From assembly GCA_030685235.1 (NCBI GenBank), contig MU839160.1, positions 1 through 64,000 of the forward strand: a stretch of DNA of 64,000 nucleotides, written 5' to 3'. Shown piece after piece: positions 10,924 to 21,409 of this stretch (position 1 is its first letter; each line of letters begins with the position of its first letter). This DNA is from Copromyces sp. CBS 386.78 (lineage: Eukaryota; Ascomycota; Sordariomycetes; Sordariales; Sordariaceae). The translations under genes were made by a program, and so were the position numbers. A model generated the notes under the pieces. It was not told where the DNA came from and ran no database searches. It saw only the letters and a list, made by a program, of their open reading frames with translations.

Positions 10924-11389
10924 GATTGGGAATGTTCTGGCACGCGGGGTAGCGTGTGAACAGAGCCTAGACTAACCACTCCGTTTGTGCTACACGTACT
11001 TGTTCATGAAGAAGAGCTGGGAACATCGTGATGGTGTCATCATGGTGTTGATGTTCCCTGGTATGTCAGCTGATAAGATAAGCATCCATGCTGACAGGGA
11101 GTGGAGCACTGCAGAAAGGCAGTGGATCGCTGAGAGCTTGAATGGTTGTTGTTGCCGGCGGCAAACAATTTGTAACTTTCAGTGTCTCTTGGGCAGTTTA
11201 ATTCCAATCGCATTCAAGTTCACTTCCATCTCGCTTCACAAACATTAGTGGCAGCATCCTCACGACTCATTTTCAAAGTTTACGACAGCACCAAATCAAG
11301 CCATCTTTAATTGGATTCATACCGGATTTCTCGACAGAACCTTCACATCTTTTTTGAAGAACGACACCGATCGGGAAACTTGCACAACA
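10924..11389. promoter_or_regulatory. Bidirectional promoter region, Moco synthase / POP5
   Basis: 466 bp between divergent starts. A short open frame at 10,985-11,248 has no recognisable content. I saw no clear NIT2- or NIT4-type cluster. Confidence 0.5.
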
Positions 11390-12027
11390 ATGGTTCGCCT
11401 TAAGGATCGCTATCTTTTAGTCAACATTGTCTACACAGACCTTCCTCCAGGACAAAAGGGCTCCGTACCCGATCTGCTACTTTATAACCAACCCACCATC
11501 GGAGAGCTCAGGCCCCAAACCATCCTGAAGGGAATTCGCAGTCAGGTGAATGCGTTATTTGGTGATTGCGGGTCAGGCTCAGTCGAGCGCAGCCTACAAG
11601 GTAAACACATCACTAGCACATGATGACTTACACTTGATGATAGTGGCCACTAGGCTAACTTGGTTCAATAGTCAAGTACCTTTCTACTGCGACCTCAACC
11701 TTCATTCTGCGTGTCTCACGAGCCCATTACAGGCTTGTTTGGGCCGCCTTGACTTTTATGGACCGCCTCCCAGTCAAGGACGGCAGACCGTGCATCTTCC
11801 GTGTCGTCCGCGTTAGCGGGACCATTCGCAAAGTTGAAGAAGAAGCCATCCGTCGTGCCAAGCTTCTTGTCCTTGCGGCAAAGGACGAGATGGCTGGCAA
11901 GGCATCATCATCAGACGCCCTCAATGCTCTCTTCCGCGGCGGCAAGGATTCAGCTCGCAATCTGGCCTTGGTCAACGATGACCATGGTGACGCAGAGATA
12001 AACGAGGGCGAGGTCTCTGACGGATGA
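11390..12027 (+). CDS. pop5: RNase P/MRP protein subunit POP5
   Basis: Two exons (11,390-11,600; 11,672-12,027) give 188 aa. The ATG at 11,390 gives MVRLKDRYLLVNIVY, the family's canonical N terminus; a non-ATG extension upstream is not needed. After the intron the frame continues VKYLSTATSTFILRVSRAHY..RLVWAALTFMDRL, matching the POP5 core. POP5 is a protein subunit shared by nuclear RNase P (tRNA 5' processing) and RNase MRP (rRNA processing). The C-terminal 35 aa are acidic and not conserved. The stop lies only 27 bp from the stop of convergent GPN2, so the two 3' UTRs must overlap. Confidence 0.92.
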
Positions 12028-12054
12028 ACAGCTGGTATGCTATTTAATCAAGCA

Positions 12055-13243
12055 TCACGTCTTAGGCTGCTTGCGCGTTACCCGAATACCTGAGCCGGCG
12101 GCTATCTGTGGCACAACACCAGGTATCGAGCCAGCGCCGAGACCTGCTTCCTCAGCAGCCCGAGCCTGCTCTGCCCGGAGTTTCTCTTGTTCTTCCTCCT
12201 CCTTCCGCTCCATCTCGTCGTACTCCTCTTTGTTGTCGATCCACCTCTCCTGGATATCAAGTGCATCGGGCAATGACGACTCGTTGCGCATGGCTACCTG
12301 CCAGACGGTATCGTTCGTACCCTCAGCACCACCAAAGACGTACCCACTTGCTCGATCAATTACCCGCAATAGATGCATCATACTCCTCTTGTTCTCGACT
12401 GCCAGCACCTCGAAGCTGACGAGGCCAAATTGTTCGACCATATTCGCAACAGCTTCGTTAAGCTTGGTGAACTTCCCTTTCTTGAGGGCAGGCGACTCCG
12501 CGTCCAGTGATGGCATGAGGTACCGCAGGTCTTGTACTTCGGTATAATAGTCGAGGTTGAATGGAAGAGGGTCATACGATGAGATCTTGTCGATCTTGGT
12601 CAGGACGTTGATGTGGGGAAGGTCCATTTGCAACATGGCGCGCAAAGAGAGGAGTACGTTGGAGATGTAGAGCGATGGTTGCGTGAGGCAGAAGCAGTCG
12701 GAAAGGTGGACAACTACTAGCTACAAGCGAGTTAGCGGAACAGGCTGCGATTCGGAGGAAGGAGGGACAACGACGTACCCTGTAGCCCAGCTTCTGTAAC
12801 CGGTAAAAGATGTTGCGTAACGAGTTGTGGTGGGTGTAGAGCTCGACTTGGCCGGGGCAGTCAAAAAGCACATAGTCTTCTCCAAGCTCTTTGAGGCCAT
12901 TCTCCAGCCATTCCATGTTGTTTTCCAGCTCTTCGAGCGCATAAAGAATACCGCCATTGGGACCCAACTTATCGTCCGCCATGATCTCCTCCAGAGTGAC
13001 AAGGTCGCGAATGTCGAGCGCGCACGGATAGTTGGTGTGGTCGTTCGCAGGGTCGAGGTTGATGACCGAACATTGCCGCCCGATGGCGCCCATAAACTGT
13101 TGCACTTGAAGTCGAAACATATGTTAGCGCACCCGTGAAAGTAATACCGTAAAGAAAACAAGCTGGGGCGCAAACTTACTGCCATCGCAGTATGTGCTCT
13201 TTCCTGCACCGGGACTGCCGAGTACTAACTGTCCAAACGGCAT
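12055..13243 (-). CDS. gpn2: GPN-loop GTPase 2
   Basis: Three exons (13,243-13,180; 13,104-12,779; 12,720-12,055) give 351 aa. The P-loop GSPGAGKST follows the start MPFGQLVLG at once. The diagnostic GPN motif is in DDKLGPNGGILYALEE, G3 is DCPGQVELYTHH and G4 is VLTKIDKI. GPN GTPases act in the cytoplasm in assembly and nuclear import of RNA polymerases; GPN2 is the partner of GPN1/GPN3-type proteins. The C-terminal 60 aa are charged (EEEEQEKLRAEQARAAEE), a likely helix beyond the GTPase core, and make this longer than animal GPN2 (about 310 aa). The gene is head-to-head with BUB3 and tail-to-tail with POP5. Exon phases agree at both junctions. Confidence 0.95.
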
Positions 13244-13732
13244 TGTTACTTGTAGGTCCGAGGTGCTGTGACAGTGTGGTGTGGGTGCTCGTCGTTTCTC
13301 GTGGGTGTGAAAAGCGCAAAGTTGAAGGAGAAGCTGTTCGAGAAACGGGAATGCTTTCAGTAGTAGTGAAACCCCACTGTATTGTCGCGTCGGGTCTTGA
13401 GATGACGGAACGGCGCCCACACACACCCCTCCACCAAATTCTAGAACGCCTTGTGGATCTGCGGCACAGGGGTCTGGTGCTTAACCCGGCATCTGCACCT
13501 CTCAACCTCCAATCAGGTTCCCGACCCAGCTCGCGAGGGGACCTTGAGCCAGGCGGTAATTCGTGGCAGAACTTTGTTTACTTGGGCAAGGTCGACGCCG
13601 CTGGAGTCGCACTTCCGGTCAAGCTCCCCTCGACCAATTCCACATTTCGTCGACCCGATTGCCAAACAGCTTCGAAGTTGTGTCAACACCACATCGGCTT
13701 CAATCCATACACCACACAACACATCCCTCACA
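13244..13732. promoter_or_regulatory. Bidirectional promoter region, GPN2 / BUB3
   Basis: 489 bp between divergent ATGs, without another gene. The right end (ccacacaacacatccctcacaATGG) is a C/A-rich leader typical of fungal mRNAs. Confidence 0.55.
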
Positions 13733-15056
13733 ATGGCCCCTTGTAAGCTGAGAATATCTCTCTCAAGAAGCTAACTACCATATGTGTCCTCCTTGGCCAA
13801 CTAACATCTCTCAATTTTAGCAACCCAATTCGAAGTTTCGCAGCCGCCCAATGACGTTATCTCGGCCGTGGTCTTTGCCCCCGATAACACCAACCGCCTC
13901 CTCGTCTCTTCATGGGATAGGAATGTCTACCTTTACGAGATCGCCGAAGGAACCGAAGATGCCACTCTACTCAACAAGTTCGAGCACCGTGCTCCTATCC
14001 TCGATGTCTGCTTTGGCGCGAACGGAAACGAGGCTTACACGGCGGGTCTGGACTGCTCAGTCAAGAGGTTCGTCGCACACATAGTTTACCCAACTACGGA
14101 CGTCCAGCGTAGTGCCACAGACCTTGTGGGTGCTAATTCAAGTCATATAGAATCGACCTATCTTCAGGAGAGCAGACCGTGCTGAGCACACATGAGAAGC
14201 CCGTCCGATGCGTCGTCTACAGCCCCCAGCACTGTAAGCAGATCCATCCTAGTCCAATACAAACCCACGCTGTACATTCGACAGACATCTGGAACTGCAC
14301 TTTCATCGACTAATCTCCCGTCCTTCTCCCATAGCTATGCTCATCTCCGCCTCTTGGGACCACACCCTCCACGTCCACAACACCTCCGCGCCAGCCTCGA
14401 CCCCGATCACCATTTCGCTTCCAGGCAAGCCCCATGCCCTGGCCGCCAGCCCCTCCAAAGTCGTCGTCGCCATGACCGCACGACTAGTACACATCTACGA
14501 TCTGCCCGCGCTCGCCGCAGCGCTCTCGTCAGCCGACCCCGCCTCAGCGACCATCACACCCTGGCAACAGCGCGAGTCCTCGCTCAAGTTCCTCACGCGC
14601 GCCGTGGCCTGCATGCCCAACGACGCCGGCTACGCCACCAGCTCGATCGAGGGCCGCGTGGCGGTCGAGTGGTTCGAGGACACGGCGGAGTCGCAGGCGC
14701 GCAAGTACGCCTTCAAGTGCCACCGGCAGACAGCGCCCGAGGAGGAGGGCGGTGGCGACGTGGTCTACCCCGTCAATGCGCTGACGTTCCACCCCGTGTA
14801 CGGCACGTTCGCGTCGGGCGGCGGCGACGGCACCGTGGCGCTGTGGGACGCTGAGGCCAAGCGCAGAATGAGACAGTATCAGAAGTTCCCCGATAGCGTC
14901 GCGGCGCTGTCCTTCTCGAATAATGGCAAGTATCTTGCCATTGGCGTGTGTCGTGGGTTTGAGACCGGTATGGAGAACTTTGACAGCGAGGGGAGGGCGA
15001 AGGTATTCATCAGGGAATTGGGTGAGACAGAGGCGAAGGGCAAGGGACCTAAGTAA
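13733..15056 (+). CDS. bub3: Mitotic checkpoint WD40 protein BUB3
   Basis: Four exons (13,733-13,742; 13,821-14,067; 14,151-14,233; 14,335-15,056) give 353 aa, close to the usual 330-350. The first coding exon is only 10 nt (ATG GCC CCT T). The protein starts MAPSTQFEVSQPPNDVISAV and is built of WD40 repeats, with VSSWDRNVYLYE, SASWDHTLHVHN, SIEGRVAVEWFED and GGGDGTVALWDAEAKRR, the last two typical of BUB3. The end reads LSFSNNGKYLAIGVC. BUB3 binds Bub1 and Mad3/BubR1 and docks them on phosphorylated Spc105/KNL1 at kinetochores; a related role is binding GLEBS motifs. The phases of all three junctions agree. The gene is convergent with the unrecognised gene at 15,584. Confidence 0.93.
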
Positions 15057-15583
15057 GCGACTTGAGCTCCCTTGTCTCTCTGCTTCCTATCCTCCCTCTC
15101 TTCACTTCTTGGTCTGTGTGATATATTTCCGGGTTTAATCTAGGTGCAATCGGCGTTTTATATGATATGGGACAAAGGGCGGGCGGGGGTCATTATGTGG
15201 CATTGCTATTTGCAGAGAAATCGTGGTCGAAAAAAGTTTAGATCGACATTGCGAGTGCTGGTAATTGACCTGGTTCTCAAAACAAATCAGATGAATAGAA
15301 AATCGAATGATCAAAGAAGGTTTGCTCTCCAGGGTTAGCAGCCACTGTGTCCCTGACAGACTGTTGACTTTCACATCGAGAAGTTAAACTTCATTGACGA
15401 TGGTACGTTAACACAGCCCCCTCATGATATATGTCTTCCCCCTATACATGTCTTTGACCTCCGCCTTGGAGTTTTCGATAAAAAGCTTCCCAGAACCGAT
15501 CATTATCACCCTCCACCAAAATCGACCAGTATCTTCGGTACAAATACATATGCTACACTCCTTCCTTGCCCCATCTCACTATA
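15057..15583. other. Convergent 3' intergenic region
   Basis: 527 bp between the BUB3 stop and the stop of the minus-strand gene. It holds both 3' UTRs; no further gene is supported. Confidence 0.5.
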
Positions 15584-17431
15584 CTAAACCGCAGAGTTCG
15601 TCCTCCTAAGCCCGGCAGCGTCCCTTGGTCCACAAGGAGGCCCTGGCGCCGATTTGGCTCTCGAGTTCAAAGGTCTCGGAGGAGTGGGAGTGTTAATGTC
15701 AGTTTCCGAAATGTATGTCTCCCAGCCTGAACCTGGGCAACTCTCTTCTCGATGGCTGCTCCTTTGACGCTGACTCTGACGGTGGTGTAACTCCCCGGGA
15801 CTGTCATGGGAGGTGGCTTCGGGAAGCTTTGTTGTATGAATCGGATTCAGGTTCTCAGTTCCGCGTTTCGTCTGCTCAGAGTTGGAGTTGAACTTGGACT
15901 TAGACTTGGACTTAGCATTGATGCTCTCTTTGATGGTGACTGGGTTTGGATGTCCTTCTCCTGTTTGGATATGAGCGGCTGATTGTACTTGTTCTTCTGC
16001 CGGCTTGTTGACAGGCTCGTCGAGAGGATTTACGACGGGCTGTTCAAGACGTTCTTTGGGAGACTCTTCGGCAGGCTGTTCAAGAGGCTTCTCAACGAGC
16101 TCTATGACAGTAGGCTCTTGGACGGGTCTCTCGACTGCTTCTTCTTCTTGTTGTGCTTCGGCAGTAGTCTTTTGTTGTTGGTATCCCTGTTGAAGATTGA
16201 AAGGAGAGTGTCCTGGAACCTTCTGTCTAGCCGGAGACTCGCCCAGCTCGACAGATGGCTCTCGAGCAATAGTCGCTTCGAAGTCAAGGTTACCTTGCTC
16301 GTCGTCGTCCGAAGGCACACCAGCTTCTTCTTCCGCCCGTCGATTTTCTCCTTCACTTTGTGTCTGCGTCTGTTCATGTTCCGGGGCAACAGCAGCGGCG
16401 GAGGGCTGTGGTTTCTCTGCCAAATGTGCGTATTCTCCCAGAATAGCACTTGTCAGGATCATCTTCGGCTTCACCGCAACTATAGGCGGTAGCATCTCTT
16501 TGTCGGTCAGGGGGTTGTCCTTTTTCAGCTGTTTTTGTCTCTTCCTCTGACGTTCAGCATGCTTGGGGTCAGGTAGAAATGAGTTATCGTAGGCCCTCTT
16601 CGTTGGCTTCTTCTTTTGATCCAAGGTGGCATCTTTCTTGGGAGCCCTCGTGAAGCTGGATTGTGTCAAATCCAAAGTACCCACTCTCGATTGAACATGT
16701 GGTGCTTTCCTCTTCACCGTAGGATGCAACCCCAACTGAACCAGCCCGTTTGGTTTTGCTTCGTCTTTGGAGAACCCGTCGCCGAGCTTGTACTTGGAGG
16801 ACAAGGTTGCTGTGGTGTTGTCTTCAACTTTGGGCTTCAGCCTCTTAAATCCACGCGGTGGTAGCTTGTCAAAGAGCAAGAATGGGCGGCGTCTCAGGCG
16901 ATTCGATTGATCTGTGACAAACTTGGAGAGGTACTTGGTGCTACTGTTGGACTTCACTGACGAAGGAGGAGTAGACTTGGGATCTTCGGGGGCCTTTCGG
17001 TCGTTTTCGTCTTCGTCGGTGCTATACTCCAAGCTGGCATCTTCCTCCGTCGCATAGTCGTCAGGACAATGGGAAGTATCCGAGGCATACTGTGGCTCTG
17101 GTACCAGTACATTTTATGGTTAGCAAGTTGGATATTCTTCGAGTCAGGACCACTAGAGATAGAAGAATTTACCAAATTGCAGCTCATGCGCATCTTCGGA
17201 ATCGTACTCAGCTTGGTACGCAGTTGTCCCTTCTTCAGGAATTACACCATAGTCCTGGGGGTCCTCGTCCTGGGGCTCGGGGTTATGTTGATGCTTCCTG
17301 GCAAGGCTCGCGGGTGCCTCTCTGGTCCTTAACAACGGAAGCACAGTGGGCGAGGCAGTCCTCGCTTTGTGGGCATAGGTGCGCAAAGGGCGAGGTCTGG
17401 CATAATTCTCAAAGGGAACCTGGGGCTCCAT
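15584..17431 (-). CDS. Unrecognised disordered, probably nuclear protein
   Basis: Two exons (17,431-17,173; 17,097-15,584) give 590 aa. The intron has donor GTAAAT and acceptor CAG, and phases agree. I do not recognise the protein. It is polar and mostly low complexity. There is an acidic patch (residues about 58-115), basic stretches such as RLRRRPFLLFDKLPPRGFKR and KHAERQRKRQKQLKKDN that could serve as nuclear localisation signals, a Glu/Pro-rich middle with repeated EKPLEQPAEE-like units, and a Ser/Lys tract KSKSKSKFNSNS. No membrane segment or signal peptide is seen. The length of the open frame and the clean intron make a real gene likely; the function is unknown. Confidence 0.75.
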
Positions 17432-18506
17432 CTGATCTTGTATGGTTCCAGAAGTGTGTCTGTCTGGTTCCTCAAATCACAAGTGATGTTCAGTTAAGAG
17501 GAAATCTCGGCAATCAAGACTCAAGGGCAAAGTTTTTGTTTCCCATTTGCGATTTGTGGGAGTTCTGGGCCCGGGTCAGGCATTCTACTGTTGATAACAT
17601 CGGAAGGTACGTTAGGTGATTTGAAGCAATTGCGGAAAGAACGGTCCAACACTGCAGACCACTCGACCATTTCCCACAACCAGTTGCTTCCAGCATCATT
17701 GGGATTATTAATTGAACTGAGTGTCAATGAATGGAAGAAGAAAAAAACAGGAATCTTTACACGTGAGTTGTTGACTCCCGAAAGCTAGTCGAAAGCGAAA
17801 CTCCAAATGTGGGCAGATGACATTTATCGTAAGTGGAAAATCGCGAATCGCGATATCGAAAAAGGACTTGACCAACTCCGTCAACGCAGTCTTGTCTCTT
17901 GCCCTTTGGCTACCATCTGAAGGCCAAGTTACTGAATATTAATGTGCAACTTACCTAGCTTTCGACTGTCAGCTCCCACCTCGCTGTTCTAAACATCATC
18001 ATTTTCATATTTGGCATCATGACGAACTTGACAGAATGCCATGCAATAAATATTTGACACAGCAGTGGTCCATCTTCCTCGATTTGCAACAATGACGATT
18101 TTGCATTGGATTGATACTGTTTGCTTGGCTTCCCTTATTAGAAGTACAAAGTCCCAGAGAACAACTGAATATCAATAACCGTACAAAAAAACCTGGTTAT
18201 TTCTAGTAATCCTCCAACCTCCCAGTTATTATTACCACGTGCCAGAACTGTAAAGATTCCCCATCCCATGAAAAAGTTTCGGTTAGTAATTAAGCTCCGC
18301 CATATGCTTTGGCATAGCCAGTTGATGAAACATCTTCCGTTATCAATCATGTGCTCAGACCTATTGTCAGAAGCAACTTAATGATGGCCACAGATTAGCG
18401 ATGCCGAGCTGTTGAGCCCTCCAAGAAACATCAGTCGTATCGTATACTCGAACAAAGGAAAGCCAGATCAAAGACAGGAATATCGAGGCAAAGCCCTCGT
18501 AGCCAA
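17432..18506. other. Intergenic, about 1.1 kb
   Basis: This lies upstream of the disordered-protein gene and downstream of the RNA-binding-protein gene. The part from 17,800 to 18,400 is rather AT-rich. I see no supported coding or RNA gene. Confidence 0.5.
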
Positions 18507-20566
18507 CTACGGCTTCTCCTTCTTGATGGTCGGCGACGACTGAGTGCTGCCGTTCGCAACCGTACCGGATTCGACAATCGTGACGCCCTCGTCCGCTGAT
18601 CCGTCATCCGAAGACGATGCGCCGGTGGTCAGGTTACCCGGCCTGCAGAGAAGACGGTTAGTTGTCACGACGAACCGAAGTTATCTTCCAGCTTTCAAAA
18701 AGACGCATGCCGCGGTTCTCGCTTGAGAGTGACGCCTGAGCTCCCAGGGAGATAGTGCGGGAGGATGCTTTCGGAGTGCTGCTGGTAGAGCTGTACCTGA
18801 TCGCATGGCTTCCAGCCTGAGACATGGTAGAATCCAATCCACCGTCGCTGTTGACGTTGATGCGGATACGAGGGCCGGAAACAAACGAACTGTGTCCAAA
18901 GTTAGTCAGATTTGGGTGTCATTGGGTGTCCAGGGTGAAGGGAGACTCACGTATCAGAAGAGTGGCCGCCGCTAATGCGACGGTTCCACGGCGCCTGGTG
19001 GTTGTAAATGCTGGGGTGAATGCCGACATCCGCAGTTCCGTAGGCGCCAATGTTGTACTCGTTGGTGCGAAACTGGCGACGCTCAGCGGTGATGCGCTTG
19101 AGTTCCTTCTGCGCCGGAGTGTCGGCGTAGCGAACCTGCATCAGCATGCCCTCCTCTCCAATCGGGGCGCCGTGGAATTTCTTGATGACATCCTCGCACT
19201 CATCACGGGTCTCGAAACTGCGTTGCATTTTAGCAGATGTCCTTGGATAACGGGAGGGCCTCAACAAAAGACGAGACTTACCGAGCAAAACCGACACCGC
19301 GGCTGTTACCCATGCTATCTCTGAGAATCTTGCTGGAGACAATGTGATAGCCAACAAAGATAGCATTCAGCTCCTGAAACGATGTTAGTTTCTGTATGAA
19401 TGCACGACAAAGAGATCCAAAGAAGTCACTCACCGCCTCAGTCAGACGCTTGGGCAGGTTGGACAGATAAAGGTTGGTGGAGGCCTCATCTCCCTCTGCC
19501 TTGAGACGGGCGTTAAAGCTCTCGCGAGCAAAGCCAACCTCATAGCCCAGGTGGTAGAAGCCACGGATGCACCTCTCCGAATCACGAACGTTGGCAAACT
19601 TGGCGAAGCCGAAGCTAGAGATTTGGTCAGTACATGGATGAATAACTGAACGAGATGACCATGGGACACGACATACCCTTTGCAAGCTCCAGTGGACGTG
19701 TCAATGATCGCCTTGCTCTGCTCAACCTTGCCGAAGCGAGAAGCATAACGAAGCAGCAACTCATCGTCAGTGGTGGGATGAAGGCCACGGATGTAGACGT
19801 TGCGATTGCCCTGGATGCGGTTCTCCAAGCACTGCTCGATGGACTTGGTGTGAGTGGGCGGGGTGAACACAGCAGGAACCGCGTCGGGAATGGGAGGGCT
19901 CTCCTTGAGCAAGGCCAGCAGCTCCTCGTCGACAACAGGAGCGGACTTGGCAACGCCGCCAGGGGCAATGACCTGCTCCGGGGAAGGAGTGTTGAAGCTG
20001 GAGCGGATCACAGCAACCCGGCCATTACCACCACGGTCCGAGAAAGTGCCGAAGAAAGGGGTAGCAGGGGTGGACTCGTTGGTGGAGTACGAGCCCCTAC
20101 GGTTCTCGAGCCCAGGAGCCTCGCTGCTGCGCTCACCGTACGAGGCGACACGGCCAGGCGTGTAAGGCACAGAATGGTAAGGAATAGGCAGGGGAGCATA
20201 TCCGGCCTGAACAGGATACTGTCCGGCAACGCCAATCTGGTAGGCCGCCTCGGGAGGCACGCCGACGTGCATGGGGACCGGGTATGTCTGGTACGCAACT
20301 TGCTGGTCCTGCATGTAGTACTGGTGACCAGCCTGGTTCTGCGGAACGGCCGAGTTGCCAGGACCAGGAGGCAACGCAAGGCTGCTGAACTGACTCATGA
20401 CGGCGTTCATGTTGTCAGCGCCATGGTTGGCCTGATGACCATGGGTAGCAGACCCATCATGCTGGGCACTGCCAACGTGGGTCGTGAGGTAGCCTTGATA
20501 GTTACCCTGGCGATTGTTGCCGGTGTCGGTGACGACAGCCGGAGTGGTGCGATAATGGACGGACAT
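18507..20566 (-). CDS. Tandem-RRM RNA-binding protein (MSSP/RBMS-like)
   Basis: Six exons (20,566-19,677; 19,614-19,434; 19,373-19,282; 19,217-18,951; 18,889-18,797; 18,642-18,507) give 552 aa. Residues 1-250 are low complexity, rich in Gln, Pro, Tyr and Gly. RRM1 (about 256-335) has RNP2 VYIRGL and RNP1 CKGFGFAKF, the latter formed across the first splice junction. RRM2 (about 344-425) has LYLSNLP and RGVGFARF, again split by an intron. The two-RRM layout and sequence resemble the animal MSSP/RBMS family and its fungal relatives. These bind single-stranded RNA; the target is unknown. The last intron (18,643-18,796) has a perfect CTAAC branch site and TCTCTGCAG acceptor, but its sequence stays open in frame for most of its length. 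The C terminus ends KKEKP. A leader intron is probable upstream. Confidence 0.88.
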
Positions 20567-20584
20567 CTTGGATAGAACGTTGGT

Positions 20585-21409
20585 CTGGGTATGCCACTGT
20601 TAGTTCCATGCTCTGCATTCCACAAAGTCACGCCAAGAAGTTGGAACGGCGAGTGTAGAAGGTGAGCGTAGAAAGAAGGCCAACCCCGCATTGGCCATGC
20701 GACCGCAAGCCCTTGGGATATGAGCTGGACACTCGATGAGTATCCATCCTGAAGGCATTGATGACTTCAAAGCAAGTGATGGGTGTGCTTGACAAATGGA
20801 AATAAATGTTGCTCAAGAGACAAGTGGCGATTGCTTCACGCCCTCTCACTGAGCAAATCATCACCAGAGGAATAGAGTAAGGTGACGCGTTTGAATCCCC
20901 TAGACATCCCGAGGGAACAATTGGGGACAATTGGACGGGTGAAGGTGACTCAAAAGTCGCGACGTGATGGGGGAAGAGAGTGAGAGATGGAGAGGAAGTC
21001 ATCACGAACCATTGTGCCTGATTGACTGCTTGTCGACGCGTCGCTGAGGATGAGATGTGATGGTGGGGATGCTTTAAAAGATGCAAAGAAGAGGTGCTTG
21101 GTAGTCAACGGAGCTCAATGGATATCTGTGAAGATAATGGAGAACCAATTGATGTGCTATGTTGTGATGGAAACCCGCGATGATTTGGATTTTCGTGAGA
21201 CAAGTAAAGTTTGTGTGTGGGGGGAGGAGAACGGGAGGAGGAGAAGCGGGCAGAGGCAGAGGCAGAGGGTCAGTCGAAGGGACGGAGGGGGACCGAGACT
21301 TCGGCAGGAGACCGGAGTGATTGGCCGGGAAACGCAGGCAAACAGCTTCCATCCTGAGGCCACAATGAACCCCCCAGGCAGAGCATGCTGACGTCGAACG
21401 TTGACTTAC
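20585..21409 (-). other. Probable 5'-UTR intron of the RRM protein gene
   Basis: On the minus strand a strong donor (GGAG|GTAAGTCAACG, at 21,409) lies upstream of the RRM gene. An acceptor CATACCCAG ends at 20,585, 19 bp before the ATG, with an ACTAAC branch site about 14 nt ahead of it. Together they define an 825-nt leader intron, long for this genome. This is inferred from signals only. Confidence 0.5.

Noticed and set aside
15584..17431. Call of the disordered protein as a WAPL-like cohesin regulator
   Set aside because: Only a vague resemblance of the basic N terminus; the conserved WAPL domain is not visible.
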